The notes: generated by a model from the sequence alone, not told the origin. A stretch of 17,068 nt of DNA from an uncultured Clostridia bacterium (GCA_937907305.1 CALERQ010000023.1:1-17068); one strand, 5' to 3'. Shown: positions 1-7,120, numbered from the stretch's first letter. Translations and numbers: made by a program.

Positions 1-92
1 GACAGCTCCCCTTACACAGGGGAGCCTGTGGGGCGGTGCCACATCCCTTTACACAAGGGAGGCTTTGGGTTGGTGTGACGCCGACAGGCGAG
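1..92. repeat. MITE-like hairpin repeat, copy 1
   Basis: This is the first of two near-identical units; it may be cut at the left edge of the window. It contains a stem GCTCCCC/GGGGAGC around the loop TTACACA, and a second stem TCCCTT/AAGGGA around TACAC. The tail runs GGCTTTGGGTTGGTGTGACGCC. Direct comparison with the unit starting at 140 shows almost base-for-base identity apart from the second hairpin. Hairpin repeats with TTACACA loops are, from memory, frequent between genes in gut Clostridia. No open reading frame here looks genuine. Confidence 0.7.
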
Positions 93-124
93 AAGAAACA
101 TTGCCTTTTGCCGGCAACCCCTCA

Positions 125-240
125 GTCAGCCATGCGGCTGACAGCTCCCCTTACACAGGGGAGCCTGTGGGGCGGTGCCACATCCCTCATGTTGGGGAGG
201 CTTTGGGTTGGTGCGACGCCGATAGGCGAGGATAGGCGAG
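125..240. repeat. MITE-like hairpin repeat, copy 2, with an extra leading hairpin and a 10-base tandem duplication
   Basis: The part from 140 to 230 repeats 1-92. It is preceded by a 7 bp hairpin, GTCAGCC (125-131) and GGCTGAC (136-142), which in copy 1 would fall outside the window. The first stem is identical to copy 1. The second hairpin has diverged in sequence (CCCTCATGTTGGGG) but can still pair partly. The last ten bases, GATAGGCGAG, are duplicated in tandem at 221-230 and 231-240. The whole block lies downstream of the MgtC-family gene. Confidence 0.7.
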
Positions 241-248
241 AGGAAACG

Positions 249-280
249 AAGAAAATCCCCCGCCCTTTGCCGGACGGGGG
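249..280 (-). terminator. Rho-independent terminator of the MgtC-family gene
   Basis: On the minus strand the stem CCCCCG/CGGGGG (plus-strand 257-262 and 275-280) is followed by ATTTTCTT. It begins about 15 bases after the stop codon of the MgtC-family gene, the right place for its terminator. Confidence 0.7.
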
Positions 281-294
281 AAAGAAGTTTTTTG

Positions 295-1011
295 CTACAT
301 GGCGATATTCCGGATGCCGGGGTGGCTATCCATAAAGGCGAGGATCTCCTCGAATTTGATCTCCCGGCTGAACTTGATGGTGAGGCCGTAATTGACGGTG
401 CCATCGTTATTGTGGGTGATGTGGCTGCCGATGACCGAGACCTCCATCTTGCGGAGCTCGGCCAGGAAGGCATCCCGCAGCTCGGGGGTATCATTCATGG
501 TGATATTGATATCCCGGGTGGCCAGGGCGTCGTTGCCGATATTGAACTTGTGCATGATGGTTTGCATCAAAATGATGATAACGGTGGTGGCGATGCCGAT
601 GGGGTACATCCCGGCGCCGATGGCCAGGCCGATGCCGGCGGTGGCCCAGATGCCGGCCGCGGGGGGAAGGCCCTTTAGGGTGCTGCCGTTGCGGTAGATG
701 ACGGCCAGGCCGATGAAGCTGATGCCGCTGACCACCTGCGCCGCGATCCGGGCGGGATCGGCGCCGCGGGCCCCGAAGAAGAAGGTATCGCCGACCGAGA
801 GATCAGCAAAGGCGTATTTGGAAACGATCATGATGAGGGCGGAAGCGCAGCAGACCAGGCAGTGGGTACGGATGCCGGCTTCCTTCAGGCGCTTGGTGCG
901 CTCCAGGCCGATGGCGCCGCCGCAAAGGGTGGCGACCAGTACGCGGATGAGGAAGGCGATTTGGTAACTCCACGGCATGGCCTCGTTCATGCGGGTGATG
1001 AGTTCTGTCAT
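295..1011 (-). CDS. MgtC/SapB family membrane protein
   Basis: The product is 238 residues. The N-terminal part has the MgtC-family signature in the first membrane region (residues about 21-50: R..VATLCGGAIGLERTKR..AGIRTH), followed by hydrophobic helices to about residue 155. A soluble, ACT-like C-terminal domain of about 80 residues begins near KFNIGND. The start is the ATG at 1011 because AAAGGAGG sits just upstream; an ATG 15 codons further out has no ribosome site and falls in the leader. MgtC proteins are linked in pathogens to low-magnesium and intramacrophage growth by modulating other membrane proteins. In commensal Bacillota the role is unclear, so only the family is asserted. It has its own promoter and terminator. 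Confidence 0.9.
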   Translation of the reverse strand: MTELITRMNEAMPWSYQIAFLIRVLVATLCGGAIGLERTKRLKEAGIRTHCLVCCASALIMIVSKYAFADLSVGDTFFFGARGADPARIAAQVVSGISFIGLAVIYRNGSTLKGLPPAAGIWATAGIGLAIGAGMYPIGIATTVIIILMQTIMHKFNIGNDALATRDINITMNDTPELRDAFLAELRKMEVSVIGSHITHNNDGTVNYGLTIKFSREIKFEEILAFMDSHPGIRNIAM

Positions 1012-1048
1012 AATAGGACCTCCTTTGGGGGGAGAGTGAATATGGACA

Positions 1049-1063
1049 GCGGCCAATGGCCGC
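1049..1063 (-). other. Short perfect hairpin in the mgtC-family leader
   Basis: GCGGCC/GGCCGC with a 3-base loop lies in the predicted 5' leader, between the promoter and the AAAGGAGG ribosome site. It resembles the tight 3-base-loop hairpins of the larger intergenic blocks. No riboswitch class is recognised. Confidence 0.5.
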
Positions 1064-1097
1064 CCGGGAAATGCTATGCGTAAATGGTTTATTCTAT

Positions 1098-1126
1098 ATC
1101 ATACCACAACTTAGTGAAATTTTCAA
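1098..1126 (-). promoter_or_regulatory. SigA promoter for the MgtC-family gene
   Basis: Read on the minus strand: -35 TTGAAA (1126-1121), a 17-base spacer, and -10 TATGAT (1103-1098). This gives a leader of roughly 80 bases before the ATG at 1011. Confidence 0.75.
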
Positions 1127-1137
1127 CAATATTTGAA

Positions 1138-1164
1138 AAGCCGTGCGGCGAACCGGCACGGCTT
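1138..1164 (-). terminator. Rho-independent terminator downstream of nadE
   Basis: The 9 bp stem AAGCCGTGC (1138-1146) and GCACGGCTT (1156-1164) is followed on the minus strand by TTTTC. It lies about 120 bases after the nadE stop, directly before the MgtC-family promoter, and separates the two transcripts. Confidence 0.8.
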
Positions 1165-1212
1165 GGGGATTTCTTTGTGGGAGATAGGGGATTTGCCAAA
1201 CGCAGGGAGTGA

Positions 1213-1277
1213 GGCGGCCGCGCAGCGGGCGAGGGCTGCCCGGAGGGTCAGCCCGAGGGGGAAGCGGAGCGGCCGCC
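1213..1277. repeat. Intergenic nested-hairpin element A (degenerate copy)
   Basis: The closing stem GGCGGCCGC (1213-1221) and GCGGCCGCC (1269-1277) is a perfect 9 bp. Inside is one clear arm, GGGCTGCCC (1233-1241), loop GGA, GGGTCAGCCC (1245-1254, one bulged T). The flanking stretches 1222-1232 and 1255-1268 do not form obvious arms. It sits in the predicted 3' untranslated part of nadE, between stop and terminator. I group it loosely with the better preserved elements B-F. Confidence 0.45.
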
Positions 1278-1286
1278 GAATGGGGG

Positions 1287-3203
1287 CTATTGCAGGCCCT
1301 CCAGTTCCCGCAGCCACAGGGCAGCGGAAGCATCGCTGGGCATTCGCCAGTCCCCGCGGGGGGAAAGAGTGACCGAGCCGACCTTGGGACCATCCGGCAG
1401 GCAGCTGCGCTTAAACTGCTGCTGGAAGAACCGGCGGAAGAAGGTGCGCAGCCACTTCAGGATGGTGGTACGGTCATAGCGGTCGGCAAAGGCCAGTTCA
1501 GCCAGATACAGGATCTTCCGGGGCGGGCAGCCGTAGCGGATAAAGTGATAGAGGAAGAAATCGTGCAGCTCGTAGGGGCCGACGAGATCCTCGGTTTTTT
1601 GGGCGATGGTGCCGTCCTCCTCGGCGGGAAGCAGCTCGGGGCTTACCGGGGTATCCAGGATATCATAGAGCACGGCGGCCAGCGCTTCATCACCGCAGGT
1701 ATCGGCGGCGTGGCGCACCAGGTAGCGCACCAGGGTTTTGGGGATGGAGCCATTGACGCCGTACATGGACATATGGTCGCCATTGTAGGTGGCCCAGCCC
1801 AGGGCCAGCTCGGAGAGATCGCCGGTGCCGACCACGATGCCATTCTGCTGGTTGGCGATATCCATGAGCACCTGGGTGCGTTCCCGGGCCTGGGCGTTTT
1901 CGTAGGTCACATCGGTCACCGCCTCATCGTGGCCGATATCCCGGAAATGCTGGCGGACGGCCGCCGCGATGGAAACGGTGCGCAGGGTAACGCCCAGCTT
2001 TTCACACAGGATCTCGGCATTGGAGCGGGTACGGCTGGTGGTGCCGAAGCCCGGCATGGTGACAGCGACCATATCGGTGCGGGGGCGGCCCAGAAGATCC
2101 AACGCGCGAACCGCGACCAGCAGGGCCAGGGTGGAATCCAGCCCGCCGGAGATGCCCAGCACCGCGGTGGGACAGCCGATGTGCTCCAGACGGCGGCGCA
2201 GCCCCTCCGCCTGCATGGCCAGGATGGCTTCGCAGCGCTCCCGGCGCTCGGTGCTATCGGCCGGGACGAAGGGGTGAGGATCGATAAAGCGGGTGAGGGA
2301 GGTCTCGCTCACCGGCAGGGAGAACGGAATAACGGTGTAACCGGCTGTTTCGGCGGCGGGCCAGGTGGTGGTGCGGCGGCGCTCGGCGGCCAGGCGGTGC
2401 ACATCCAGCTCGGTGACAGTCATCTCATTGGTGAATAGGGCGGTCTGGGCCAGCAGCCTGCCGTTTTCGGCAATGAGATTGTGCCCGGCAAAGACCATAT
2501 CGGTGGTGGATTCGCCCCGGCCGGCATCGGCATAGAGGTAACCGGCCACCAGGCGGGCGCTCTGTCCGGTGACGAGGGAACGGCGGTATTCCGCCTTACC
2601 GATGGTCTCGTCGCTGGCGGAGCAATTGGCCAGGACGGTGGCCCCGGCGATGGCGTGGCGGGTGCTTGGGGGGGCAGCCACCCACAGGTCCTCACAGATC
2701 TCAACCGCCAATTTATATTCCGGCAGCTCGCGGCAGCAGAACAGCAGATCGGTGCCGAAGGGGACCGGCTGCCGCAGCAGGGAGATGGTGCGGGTCCCGG
2801 CGGGAGCGGGGGTGAACCAGCGGGCCTCGTAGAACTCGCCGTAGTTGGGCAGGTTGGTTTTGGGGATGACGCCGAGAAGCTGCCCCTGGTGCAGCACGGC
2901 GGCGCAGTTATACAGCTTGCCCTCCACCGAAAGGGGCAGGCCCACGACAGTGGTGAGGGGGAGCTCCGCGCTGACCGAAAGCAGCGTTTGCAACGCGGTG
3001 AGGGCACCCTGCTGCAGGGTGGGCTGGAGCAGCAGATCCCCGCAGGTATAGCCGGTCAGGCCCAGCTCCGGCAGGACGAGCAGATGCGCCCCGGCCGCGG
3101 CGGCCTGCTGCATCATCTCGGCGGCGTGTTCGGCGTTGCAGCGGCAATCCGCCACCCGCAAGGCGGGGCTGGCGGCGGCGACTTTGATAAATCCGTATTT
3201 CAT
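1287..3203 (-). CDS. nadE: Glutamine-dependent NAD+ synthetase
   Basis: It catalyses the last step of NAD synthesis: ATP-dependent amidation of deamido-NAD+, with ammonia from glutamine. The product is 638 residues, normal for the two-domain form. Residues 1 to about 280 are a nitrilase-type glutaminase with catalytic Glu46 (LPELGLTGY), Lys115 (IPKTNLPNYGEFYE) and Cys170 (VEICEDLW). Residues about 320-638 are the synthetase, with the P-loop-like SGGLDS at 352-357. I chose the ATG at 3203 (MKYGFIKVA) because homology starts there; 53 upstream in-frame codons are Arg/Pro-rich translation of a structured GC-rich leader. Its ribosome site is unusually far away (see 3201-3237). Promoter and terminator are both visible. 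Confidence 0.95.
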   Translation of the reverse strand: MKYGFIKVAAASPALRVADCRCNAEHAAEMMQQAAAAGAHLLVLPELGLTGYTCGDLLLQPTLQQGALTALQTLLSVSAELPLTTVVGLPLSVEGKLYNCAAVLHQGQLLGVIPKTNLPNYGEFYEARWFTPAPAGTRTISLLRQPVPFGTDLLFCCRELPEYKLAVEICEDLWVAAPPSTRHAIAGATVLANCSASDETIGKAEYRRSLVTGQSARLVAGYLYADAGRGESTTDMVFAGHNLIAENGRLLAQTALFTNEMTVTELDVHRLAAERRRTTTWPAAETAGYTVIPFSLPVSETSLTRFIDPHPFVPADSTERRERCEAILAMQAEGLRRRLEHIGCPTAVLGISGGLDSTLALLVAVRALDLLGRPRTDMVAVTMPGFGTTSRTRSNAEILCEKLGVTLRTVSIAAAVRQHFRDIGHDEAVTDVTYENAQARERTQVLMDIANQQNGIVVGTGDLSELALGWATYNGDHMSMYGVNGSIPKTLVRYLVRHAADTCGDEALAAVLYDILDTPVSPELLPAEEDGTIAQKTEDLVGPYELHDFFLYHFIRYGCPPRKILYLAELAFADRYDRTTILKWLRTFFRRFFQQQFKRSCLPDGPKVGSVTLSPRGDWRMPSDASAALWLRELEGLQ

Positions 3204-3237
3204 GGCGATATTCGGCAGCGTAGGCTGCCGCCTCCTT
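3201..3237 (-). promoter_or_regulatory. nadE ribosome site separated from the start by a perfect hairpin
   Basis: On the minus strand AAGGAGG (3237-3231) is followed at once by CGGCAGC (3230-3224), loop CTAC (3223-3220) and GCTGCCG (3219-3213), then AATATCGCC and the ATG (3203-3201). The linear gap from AAGGAGG to ATG is 27 bases, too long for efficient initiation. Folding the 18-base hairpin leaves 9 bases, a normal spacing. No nearer Shine-Dalgarno and no ATG, GTG or TTG at a better distance is visible. Confidence 0.65.
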
Positions 3238-3261
3238 GGCAGAGATTTGGATGGGGGAAGG

Positions 3262-3350
3262 GCGGCCCGCAGGGCCGCCGGGGCGAAGCCCCGGCGTGGG
3301 CGGCGAAGCCGCCCAAAACCGCCCGGAGGGCGGTTTGCCCTGCGGGCCGC
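3262..3350. repeat. Intergenic four-way-junction element B
   Basis: The closing stem is 14 bp: GCGGCCCGCAGGGC (3262-3275) with GCCCTGCGGGCCGC (3337-3350). Within it three perfect arms follow with no spacer: 3276-3296 (9 bp, loop GAA), 3297-3315 (8 bp, loop GAA) and 3316-3336 (9 bp, loop GGA). Every base outside the three loops is paired. A further 6 bp hairpin CTGCGG/CCGCAG (3354-3368, loop CAA) lies outside. The element falls between the nadE promoter and ribosome site, so it should be transcribed in the nadE leader. It has no T-run and matches no riboswitch I know. Confidence 0.8.
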
Positions 3351-3381
3351 GGCCTGCGGCAACCGCAGTCTTTATAGGGAT

Positions 3382-3409
3382 ATTATAGCATTTTTCCCCC
3401 GGATGTAAA
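3382..3409 (-). promoter_or_regulatory. SigA promoter for nadE
   Basis: On the minus strand: -35 TTTACA (3409-3404), a 16-base spacer, and a consensus -10 TATAAT (3387-3382). The start point near 3375 gives a leader of about 170 bases containing element B and the spacer hairpin. It is back to back with the promoter of the transporter gene at 3421. Confidence 0.8.
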
Positions 3410-3420
3410 GGCGGCAAGCC

Positions 3421-3449
3421 TTGACTTTTGCGGGGCGGGATAGTATAAC
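3421..3449 (+). promoter_or_regulatory. SigA promoter for the transporter/flavin reductase unit
   Basis: -35 TTGACT (3421-3426), a 17-base spacer and -10 TATAAC (3444-3449), about 35 bases before the start codon. Confidence 0.75.
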
Positions 3450-3485
3450 TTTATCATATCAATCCCCCGCAAAGAAGGAATCCAT

Positions 3486-4256
3486 ATGCTGACCCTGAAA
3501 ACTCTGCTGATCATCTGCCCGTTGGTCTTTTTGGCGGGCTTTGTGGATGCCATCGCCGGAGGCGGCGGGCTGATCTCGCTCCCCGCGTACCTGCTGGCCG
3601 GGCTGCCGCCCCACCAGGCCATTGCCACCAATAAAATGAGCTCTACCATCGGGACCTGCGCTTCTACGGCCCGGTACCTGAAAAACGGCTATGTGGACTG
3701 GCAGGCGGCCATTCCCTGCATGGTTATGGCCATCCTGGGCGCCAATTTTGGCGCGCGGCTCATTCTGCTTATTCCACAGCAGTATATCCAGTACCTGCTG
3801 CTGGGTACGCTGCCGGTCATTGCCTTTGTGGTACTAAAGCGTAAGCCCATTCAGCCGGGGGAGCAGCCGGAAAGCACTATGCCCCGCAGTAAACAGCTTA
3901 TCCTGGCGGCGGTGTTTTCTCTCATCATCGGGCTGTATGATGGCCTGTACGGGCCGGGAACCGGCACCTTTTTGCTGATGCTGTATACCGGGCTGTGCAA
4001 AATGAGCCTGGAGCGGGCCAGCGGCACGGTGAAGCTGGTCAATCTCTCCTCCAATATCACCAGCTTTGTGCTGTTCCTCACCACGGGGCAGGTGCTGGTC
4101 GCGCTGGGACTCATCTCCGGCGGATTCTGCCTGCTGGGGCATGTTATCGGCTCCGGCATGATGATGAAAAACGGCAGCAAGATCGTGCGGCCGGTCATCA
4201 TTACAGTGCTGGTGCTGCTGTTTATTAAGGTAATAAGCGATATGGTGGCGGGCTGA
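3486..4256 (+). CDS. TSUP family (TauE/SafE, YfcA-like) membrane transporter
   Basis: The product is 256 residues with about eight hydrophobic segments, the normal size for the sulfite exporter TauE/SafE (TSUP) family. The N-terminal half carries FVDAIAGGGGLISLPAYL and ATNKMSSTIG. The second half carries the related GLYDGLYGPGTGTFLLM, as in E. coli YfcA-type members. Characterised TSUP proteins move sulfite, sulfonates or other organic anions; the substrate here is unknown. AAGGAAT precedes the ATG. The flavin reductase-like gene follows after 23 bases, so the two are probably co-transcribed. A sulfur-related role is inference only. Confidence 0.88.
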   Translation: MLTLKTLLIICPLVFLAGFVDAIAGGGGLISLPAYLLAGLPPHQAIATNKMSSTIGTCASTARYLKNGYVDWQAAIPCMVMAILGANFGARLILLIPQQYIQYLLLGTLPVIAFVVLKRKPIQPGEQPESTMPRSKQLILAAVFSLIIGLYDGLYGPGTGTFLLMLYTGLCKMSLERASGTVKLVNLSSNITSFVLFLTTGQVLVALGLISGGFCLLGHVIGSGMMMKNGSKIVRPVIITVLVLLFIKVISDMVAG

Positions 4257-4279
4257 CCGCCGGAAAGGACGATCATACT

Positions 4280-4870
4280 ATGAGTAAGCTCCAATGGAAA
4301 GGCTCCACCCTGCTGGCCCCGGTGCCCGCTGCGCTGGTAAGCTGCGGCACGCTGGAAAAGCCCAACGCCCTGACCATCGCCTGGACGGGCATCACCTGCA
4401 GTGATCCCCCCATGACCTACATCTCGGTGCGGCCGGAACGGTATTCCTACGATATCATCAAGGAATCCGGGGAATTTGTCATCAACCTGACCAGCGGCGC
4501 CATGGCGCGCGCCACCGATTTCTGCGGGGTGCGCTCCGGGCGGGAGATGGATAAGCTGGCGGCCACCGGTTTAACCGTAGAGCCCGCCAGGGAGATAGCG
4601 GCGCCGGTCATTGCGCAGAGCCCGTTGGCGCTGGAGTGCCGGGTCAAGCAGATCATCCCGCTGGGCAGCCATGATATGTTCTTAGCGGAGATCGTGGCGG
4701 TGGATGTGGAGGAAAGACTGCTGGACGAGACCGGCAAGCTGCACCTGGAAAAGGCGGGGCTCATGGCCTATTCTCACGGGGAGTACTTTGCCATGGGTAA
4801 AAAGATCGGCTCCTTTGGCTACTCGGTGCGCAAAAAGCGCCCCAAGAACCCCGCCGGCAAAAAGAAATAA
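4280..4870 (+). CDS. Flavin reductase domain protein (flavoredoxin-like)
   Basis: The product is 196 residues, one flavin-reductase-like split-barrel FMN-binding domain, the usual size for flavoredoxins of anaerobes. Typical features are NALTIAWTGITCSDPP near residue 30, then YISVRPERYSYDIIKESGEFVINL and a late HGEYFAMGKKIGSFGYSV. Such proteins bind FMN and pass electrons or reduce flavins; flavoredoxin of sulfate reducers was linked to thiosulfate/sulfite reduction. AAAGGACG is the ribosome site before the ATG. It is the second gene of a unit with the TSUP transporter and is followed by a terminator. The C-terminus is a basic Lys-rich tail. The specific electron partner cannot be told from sequence. 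Confidence 0.88.
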   Translation: MSKLQWKGSTLLAPVPAALVSCGTLEKPNALTIAWTGITCSDPPMTYISVRPERYSYDIIKESGEFVINLTSGAMARATDFCGVRSGREMDKLAATGLTVEPAREIAAPVIAQSPLALECRVKQIIPLGSHDMFLAEIVAVDVEERLLDETGKLHLEKAGLMAYSHGEYFAMGKKIGSFGYSVRKKRPKNPAGKKK

Positions 4871-4879
4871 TAAGCGGCT

Positions 4880-4915
4880 GCCGCTCCGGCTTTCGGGGCG
4901 GCGGTTCTGCTTTTT
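4880..4915 (+). terminator. Rho-independent terminator after the flavin reductase gene
   Basis: A 9 bp stem GCCGCTCCG (4880-4888) and CGGGGCGGC (4894-4902), one G-U pair, loop GCTTT, followed after a few bases by TTTTT (4911-4915). It starts ten bases after the stop codon. Confidence 0.75.
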
Positions 4916-4936
4916 AGGGGCCCAGCAGGGGGCAAG

Positions 4937-5014
4937 CCGGTCCGGCGGGCTGCGGCGCCTTGGCGCCGCGAGGCCGCTGAGCCCGTCCGCAGGACGGGCT
5001 GCCCGCCGGGCCGG
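4937..5014. repeat. Intergenic nested-hairpin element C
   Basis: The closing stem is 14 bp: CCGGTCCGGCGGGC (4937-4950) with GCCCGCCGGGCCGG (5001-5014), one G-U pair if transcribed. Two arms are intact: GCGGCGC/GCGCCGC (4952-4969, loop CTTG) and AGCCCGTCC/GGACGGGCT (4980-5000, loop GCA). The ten bases between them (4970-4979), where a middle arm stands in B, D, E and F, do not fold. It lies between a terminator and the metG promoter, so it need not be part of any message. Confidence 0.7.
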
Positions 5015-5080
5015 TACCCGCGGTTTGCAGCAGCTGGTGGGGATGCTGCCCTTTACCGATTGACTCCCTGCAAAAATGCT

Positions 5081-5108
5081 TTGCTTTGGCGGTAAAGTGT
5101 GCTATACT
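5081..5108 (+). promoter_or_regulatory. SigA promoter for metG
   Basis: -35 TTGCTT (5081-5086), a 16-base spacer and -10 TATACT (5103-5108). The short leader contains a small TGCGC/GCGCA hairpin immediately before the AGGAGG ribosome site. No T-box or SAM riboswitch is visible before this synthetase gene. Confidence 0.75.
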
Positions 5109-5155
5109 ATACTGATAATGAAGAATTGCGCTCATTTGCGCAGGAGGTAAAAAAT

Positions 5156-7120
5156 ATGGAACGGAAAAAGTTTTATATCACCACGCCCATCTACTACCCT
5201 TCCGATAAGCTGCACATCGGCCACAGCTACTGCACCGTAGCTACCGACTGCATGGCCCGCTACAAGCGCCTGCAGGGCTGCGATGTTATGTTCCTCACCG
5301 GTGCTGATGAGCACGGCCAAAAGATAGAGGATAAGGCCAAGGCGGCCGGCGTGACCCCGCAGCAGTATGTGGATAAGATCGTGGAGGGTGAGGGCGGCTT
5401 TAAGTCGCTGTGGAAGCTGATGAATATCAGCTACGACCGCTTTATCCGTACCACCGATGACTACCATGTGGAGGCCATCCAGAAGATCTTCCGGGAGCTT
5501 TACGACCGTGGGGACATTTACAAGGGCACCTACAAGGGCAAATACTGCACCCCCTGCGAGAGCTTCTGGACCGAAAGCCAGCTGAAGGATGGCTGCTGCC
5601 CCGATTGCGGCCGCCCCGTGGTGGATGCCGAGGAGGAGGCTTACTTCTTCCGGCTTTCCAAATACGCCGACCGGCTGCTGAAGCTGTATGATGAGCACCC
5701 CGAGTTCCTCACCCCCGCCTCTCGTGTCAATGAGATGAAGGCCTTTATCAACCAGGGCCTGCAGGACCTGTGCGTTTCCCGCACCAGCTTTACCTGGGGT
5801 GTGCCGGTGGATTTTGACCCCAAGCATGTGGTGTATGTGTGGGTGGATGCCCTCTTTAACTACATGACCGCGCTGGGCTACAAGAATGATAAGTACCACG
5901 ACGTGGAAAAATACTGGCCGGCCGATGTGCACTTTGTCGGCAAGGAGATCGTGCGGTTCCACTCCATCATCTGGCCTGCCATGCTCATGGCCATGGATCT
6001 GCCGCTGCCCAAGCGGGTATACGGCCACGGCTGGCTGCTGCTGGAAGGCGGCAAGATGAGCAAATCCAAGGGCAATGTGGTGGACCCCGTGGTACTGTGC
6101 CAGCGCTACGGCGTGGATGCCATCCGCTTCTTCCTGATGCGGAGCTTCCCCTTTGGCTCCGATGGCGTTTTCAGCAATGAGCTGCTCATCAGCACCATCA
6201 ATACCGACCTGGCCAACGACCTGGGCAACCTGGTCAGCCGCACGGTGGCCATGGTGGAAAAATACTTTGGCGGCACCCTGCCCGCTGAGCGGGAATCTGC
6301 TCCCGCTGATGATGAGCTGATCGCCATTGGCAATGAGCTGCGGAACAACTACGAAAAGCAGATGGAGGCATTCGCTTTCCAGAACGGCCTGGCCGAGATT
6401 TTCAAGCTGGTTTCCCGCGCCAATAAATACATTGATGAAAACGCCCCCTGGGTGCTGGCCAAGGATGAGACCAAGCGCGCCCGCCTGGCGACCGTCATGT
6501 ATAATCTGCTGGAAAGCATTCGCTTGGCGGGCATCCTGCTTAAGCCCTACATGCCGGAATCTGCCGAGAAGATCCTGGACCAGTGCGGCGCCGCTGAGAA
6601 TGAGCGCACCTGGGAATCCGCTGCCGCCTTTGGCGGGCTGCACGCCGATGTAACGGTGCAGAAGGGCCCGGTGCTGTTCCCCCGCATTGATATGGAAAAG
6701 GAACTGGCCGAACTGGAAGCCGCCGCGGCCCCGAAGGAGGAGCAGAAGGTGGAAACCGCTCCCGCCAAGCCGCAGATCGCATTCCCCGATTTTGAAAAGG
6801 TGGAGCTGACTGTGTGCAAGGTGCTGGCCTGTGAAAAGGTGGAAAAGAGCGATAAGCTGCTGTGCTTCACCCTGAATGACGGCACCGGCAAGGACCGCCA
6901 GATCCTCTCCGGCATTGCCAAGTACTATAAGCCCGAGGAACTGGTGGGTAAGACGGTGGTGGCCTGTACCAACCTGGCTCCCCGCAAGATGATGGGCCGG
7001 GAATCCAACGGGATGCTCATTTCCGCCGAGCAGGGCGAAAGCCTGCATCTCCTGATGCTGGATGACGCCATCCCGCCGGCGCCAAGCTGTGCTGAGAAAG
7101 CCGCTCTGAAAGCAAGCTGA
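5156..7120 (+). CDS. metG: Methionyl-tRNA synthetase with C-terminal tRNA-binding domain
   Basis: It charges methionine onto tRNA-Met, including the initiator. The product is 654 residues. The class I Rossmann core carries HIGH at 20-23 and KMSKS at 300-304. A zinc knuckle has Cys131, Cys134, Cys148 and Cys151 (CTPC and CPDC). An anticodon-binding helical region follows. From about residue 540 (FPDFEKVELTV) an EMAP/Trbp111-like OB-fold tRNA-binding domain closes the protein, as in many bacterial homodimeric forms. The ATG at 5156 is chosen because AGGAGG lies 8 bases upstream; an ATG 19 codons earlier lies in the leader beside the -10 box. It probably heads a transcript with tatD, a common pairing in Bacillota. 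Confidence 0.97.
   Translation: MERKKFYITTPIYYPSDKLHIGHSYCTVATDCMARYKRLQGCDVMFLTGADEHGQKIEDKAKAAGVTPQQYVDKIVEGEGGFKSLWKLMNISYDRFIRTTDDYHVEAIQKIFRELYDRGDIYKGTYKGKYCTPCESFWTESQLKDGCCPDCGRPVVDAEEEAYFFRLSKYADRLLKLYDEHPEFLTPASRVNEMKAFINQGLQDLCVSRTSFTWGVPVDFDPKHVVYVWVDALFNYMTALGYKNDKYHDVEKYWPADVHFVGKEIVRFHSIIWPAMLMAMDLPLPKRVYGHGWLLLEGGKMSKSKGNVVDPVVLCQRYGVDAIRFFLMRSFPFGSDGVFSNELLISTINTDLANDLGNLVSRTVAMVEKYFGGTLPAERESAPADDELIAIGNELRNNYEKQMEAFAFQNGLAEIFKLVSRANKYIDENAPWVLAKDETKRARLATVMYNLLESIRLAGILLKPYMPESAEKILDQCGAAENERTWESAAAFGGLHADVTVQKGPVLFPRIDMEKELAELEAAAAPKEEQKVETAPAKPQIAFPDFEKVELTVCKVLACEKVEKSDKLLCFTLNDGTGKDRQILSGIAKYYKPEELVGKTVVACTNLAPRKMMGRESNGMLISAEQGESLHLLMLDDAIPPAPSCAEKAALKAS

Noticed and set aside
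1..240. Possible CRISPR array
   Set aside because: Only two units of about 92 bases with a single spacing of about 47 bases, internal hairpins and degenerate ends; no short regular repeats and no cas genes.
1209..2438. A 409-codon plus-strand frame opposite nadE
   Set aside because: Antisense shadow of the NAD synthetase domain, with no family signature and a start inside element A.
3262..3350. tRNA or known riboswitch
   Set aside because: The cloverleaf-like outline has 3-base loops, no anticodon or T-loop motif, no CCA-type acceptor, and no conserved ligand-binding core that I recognise. Other copies occur in unrelated contexts.
3204..3362. A 53-codon N-terminal extension of nadE
   Set aside because: It is the translation of element B and the leader, Arg/Pro/Ala-rich, with no similarity to the nitrilase domain that starts at MKYGFIKVA.
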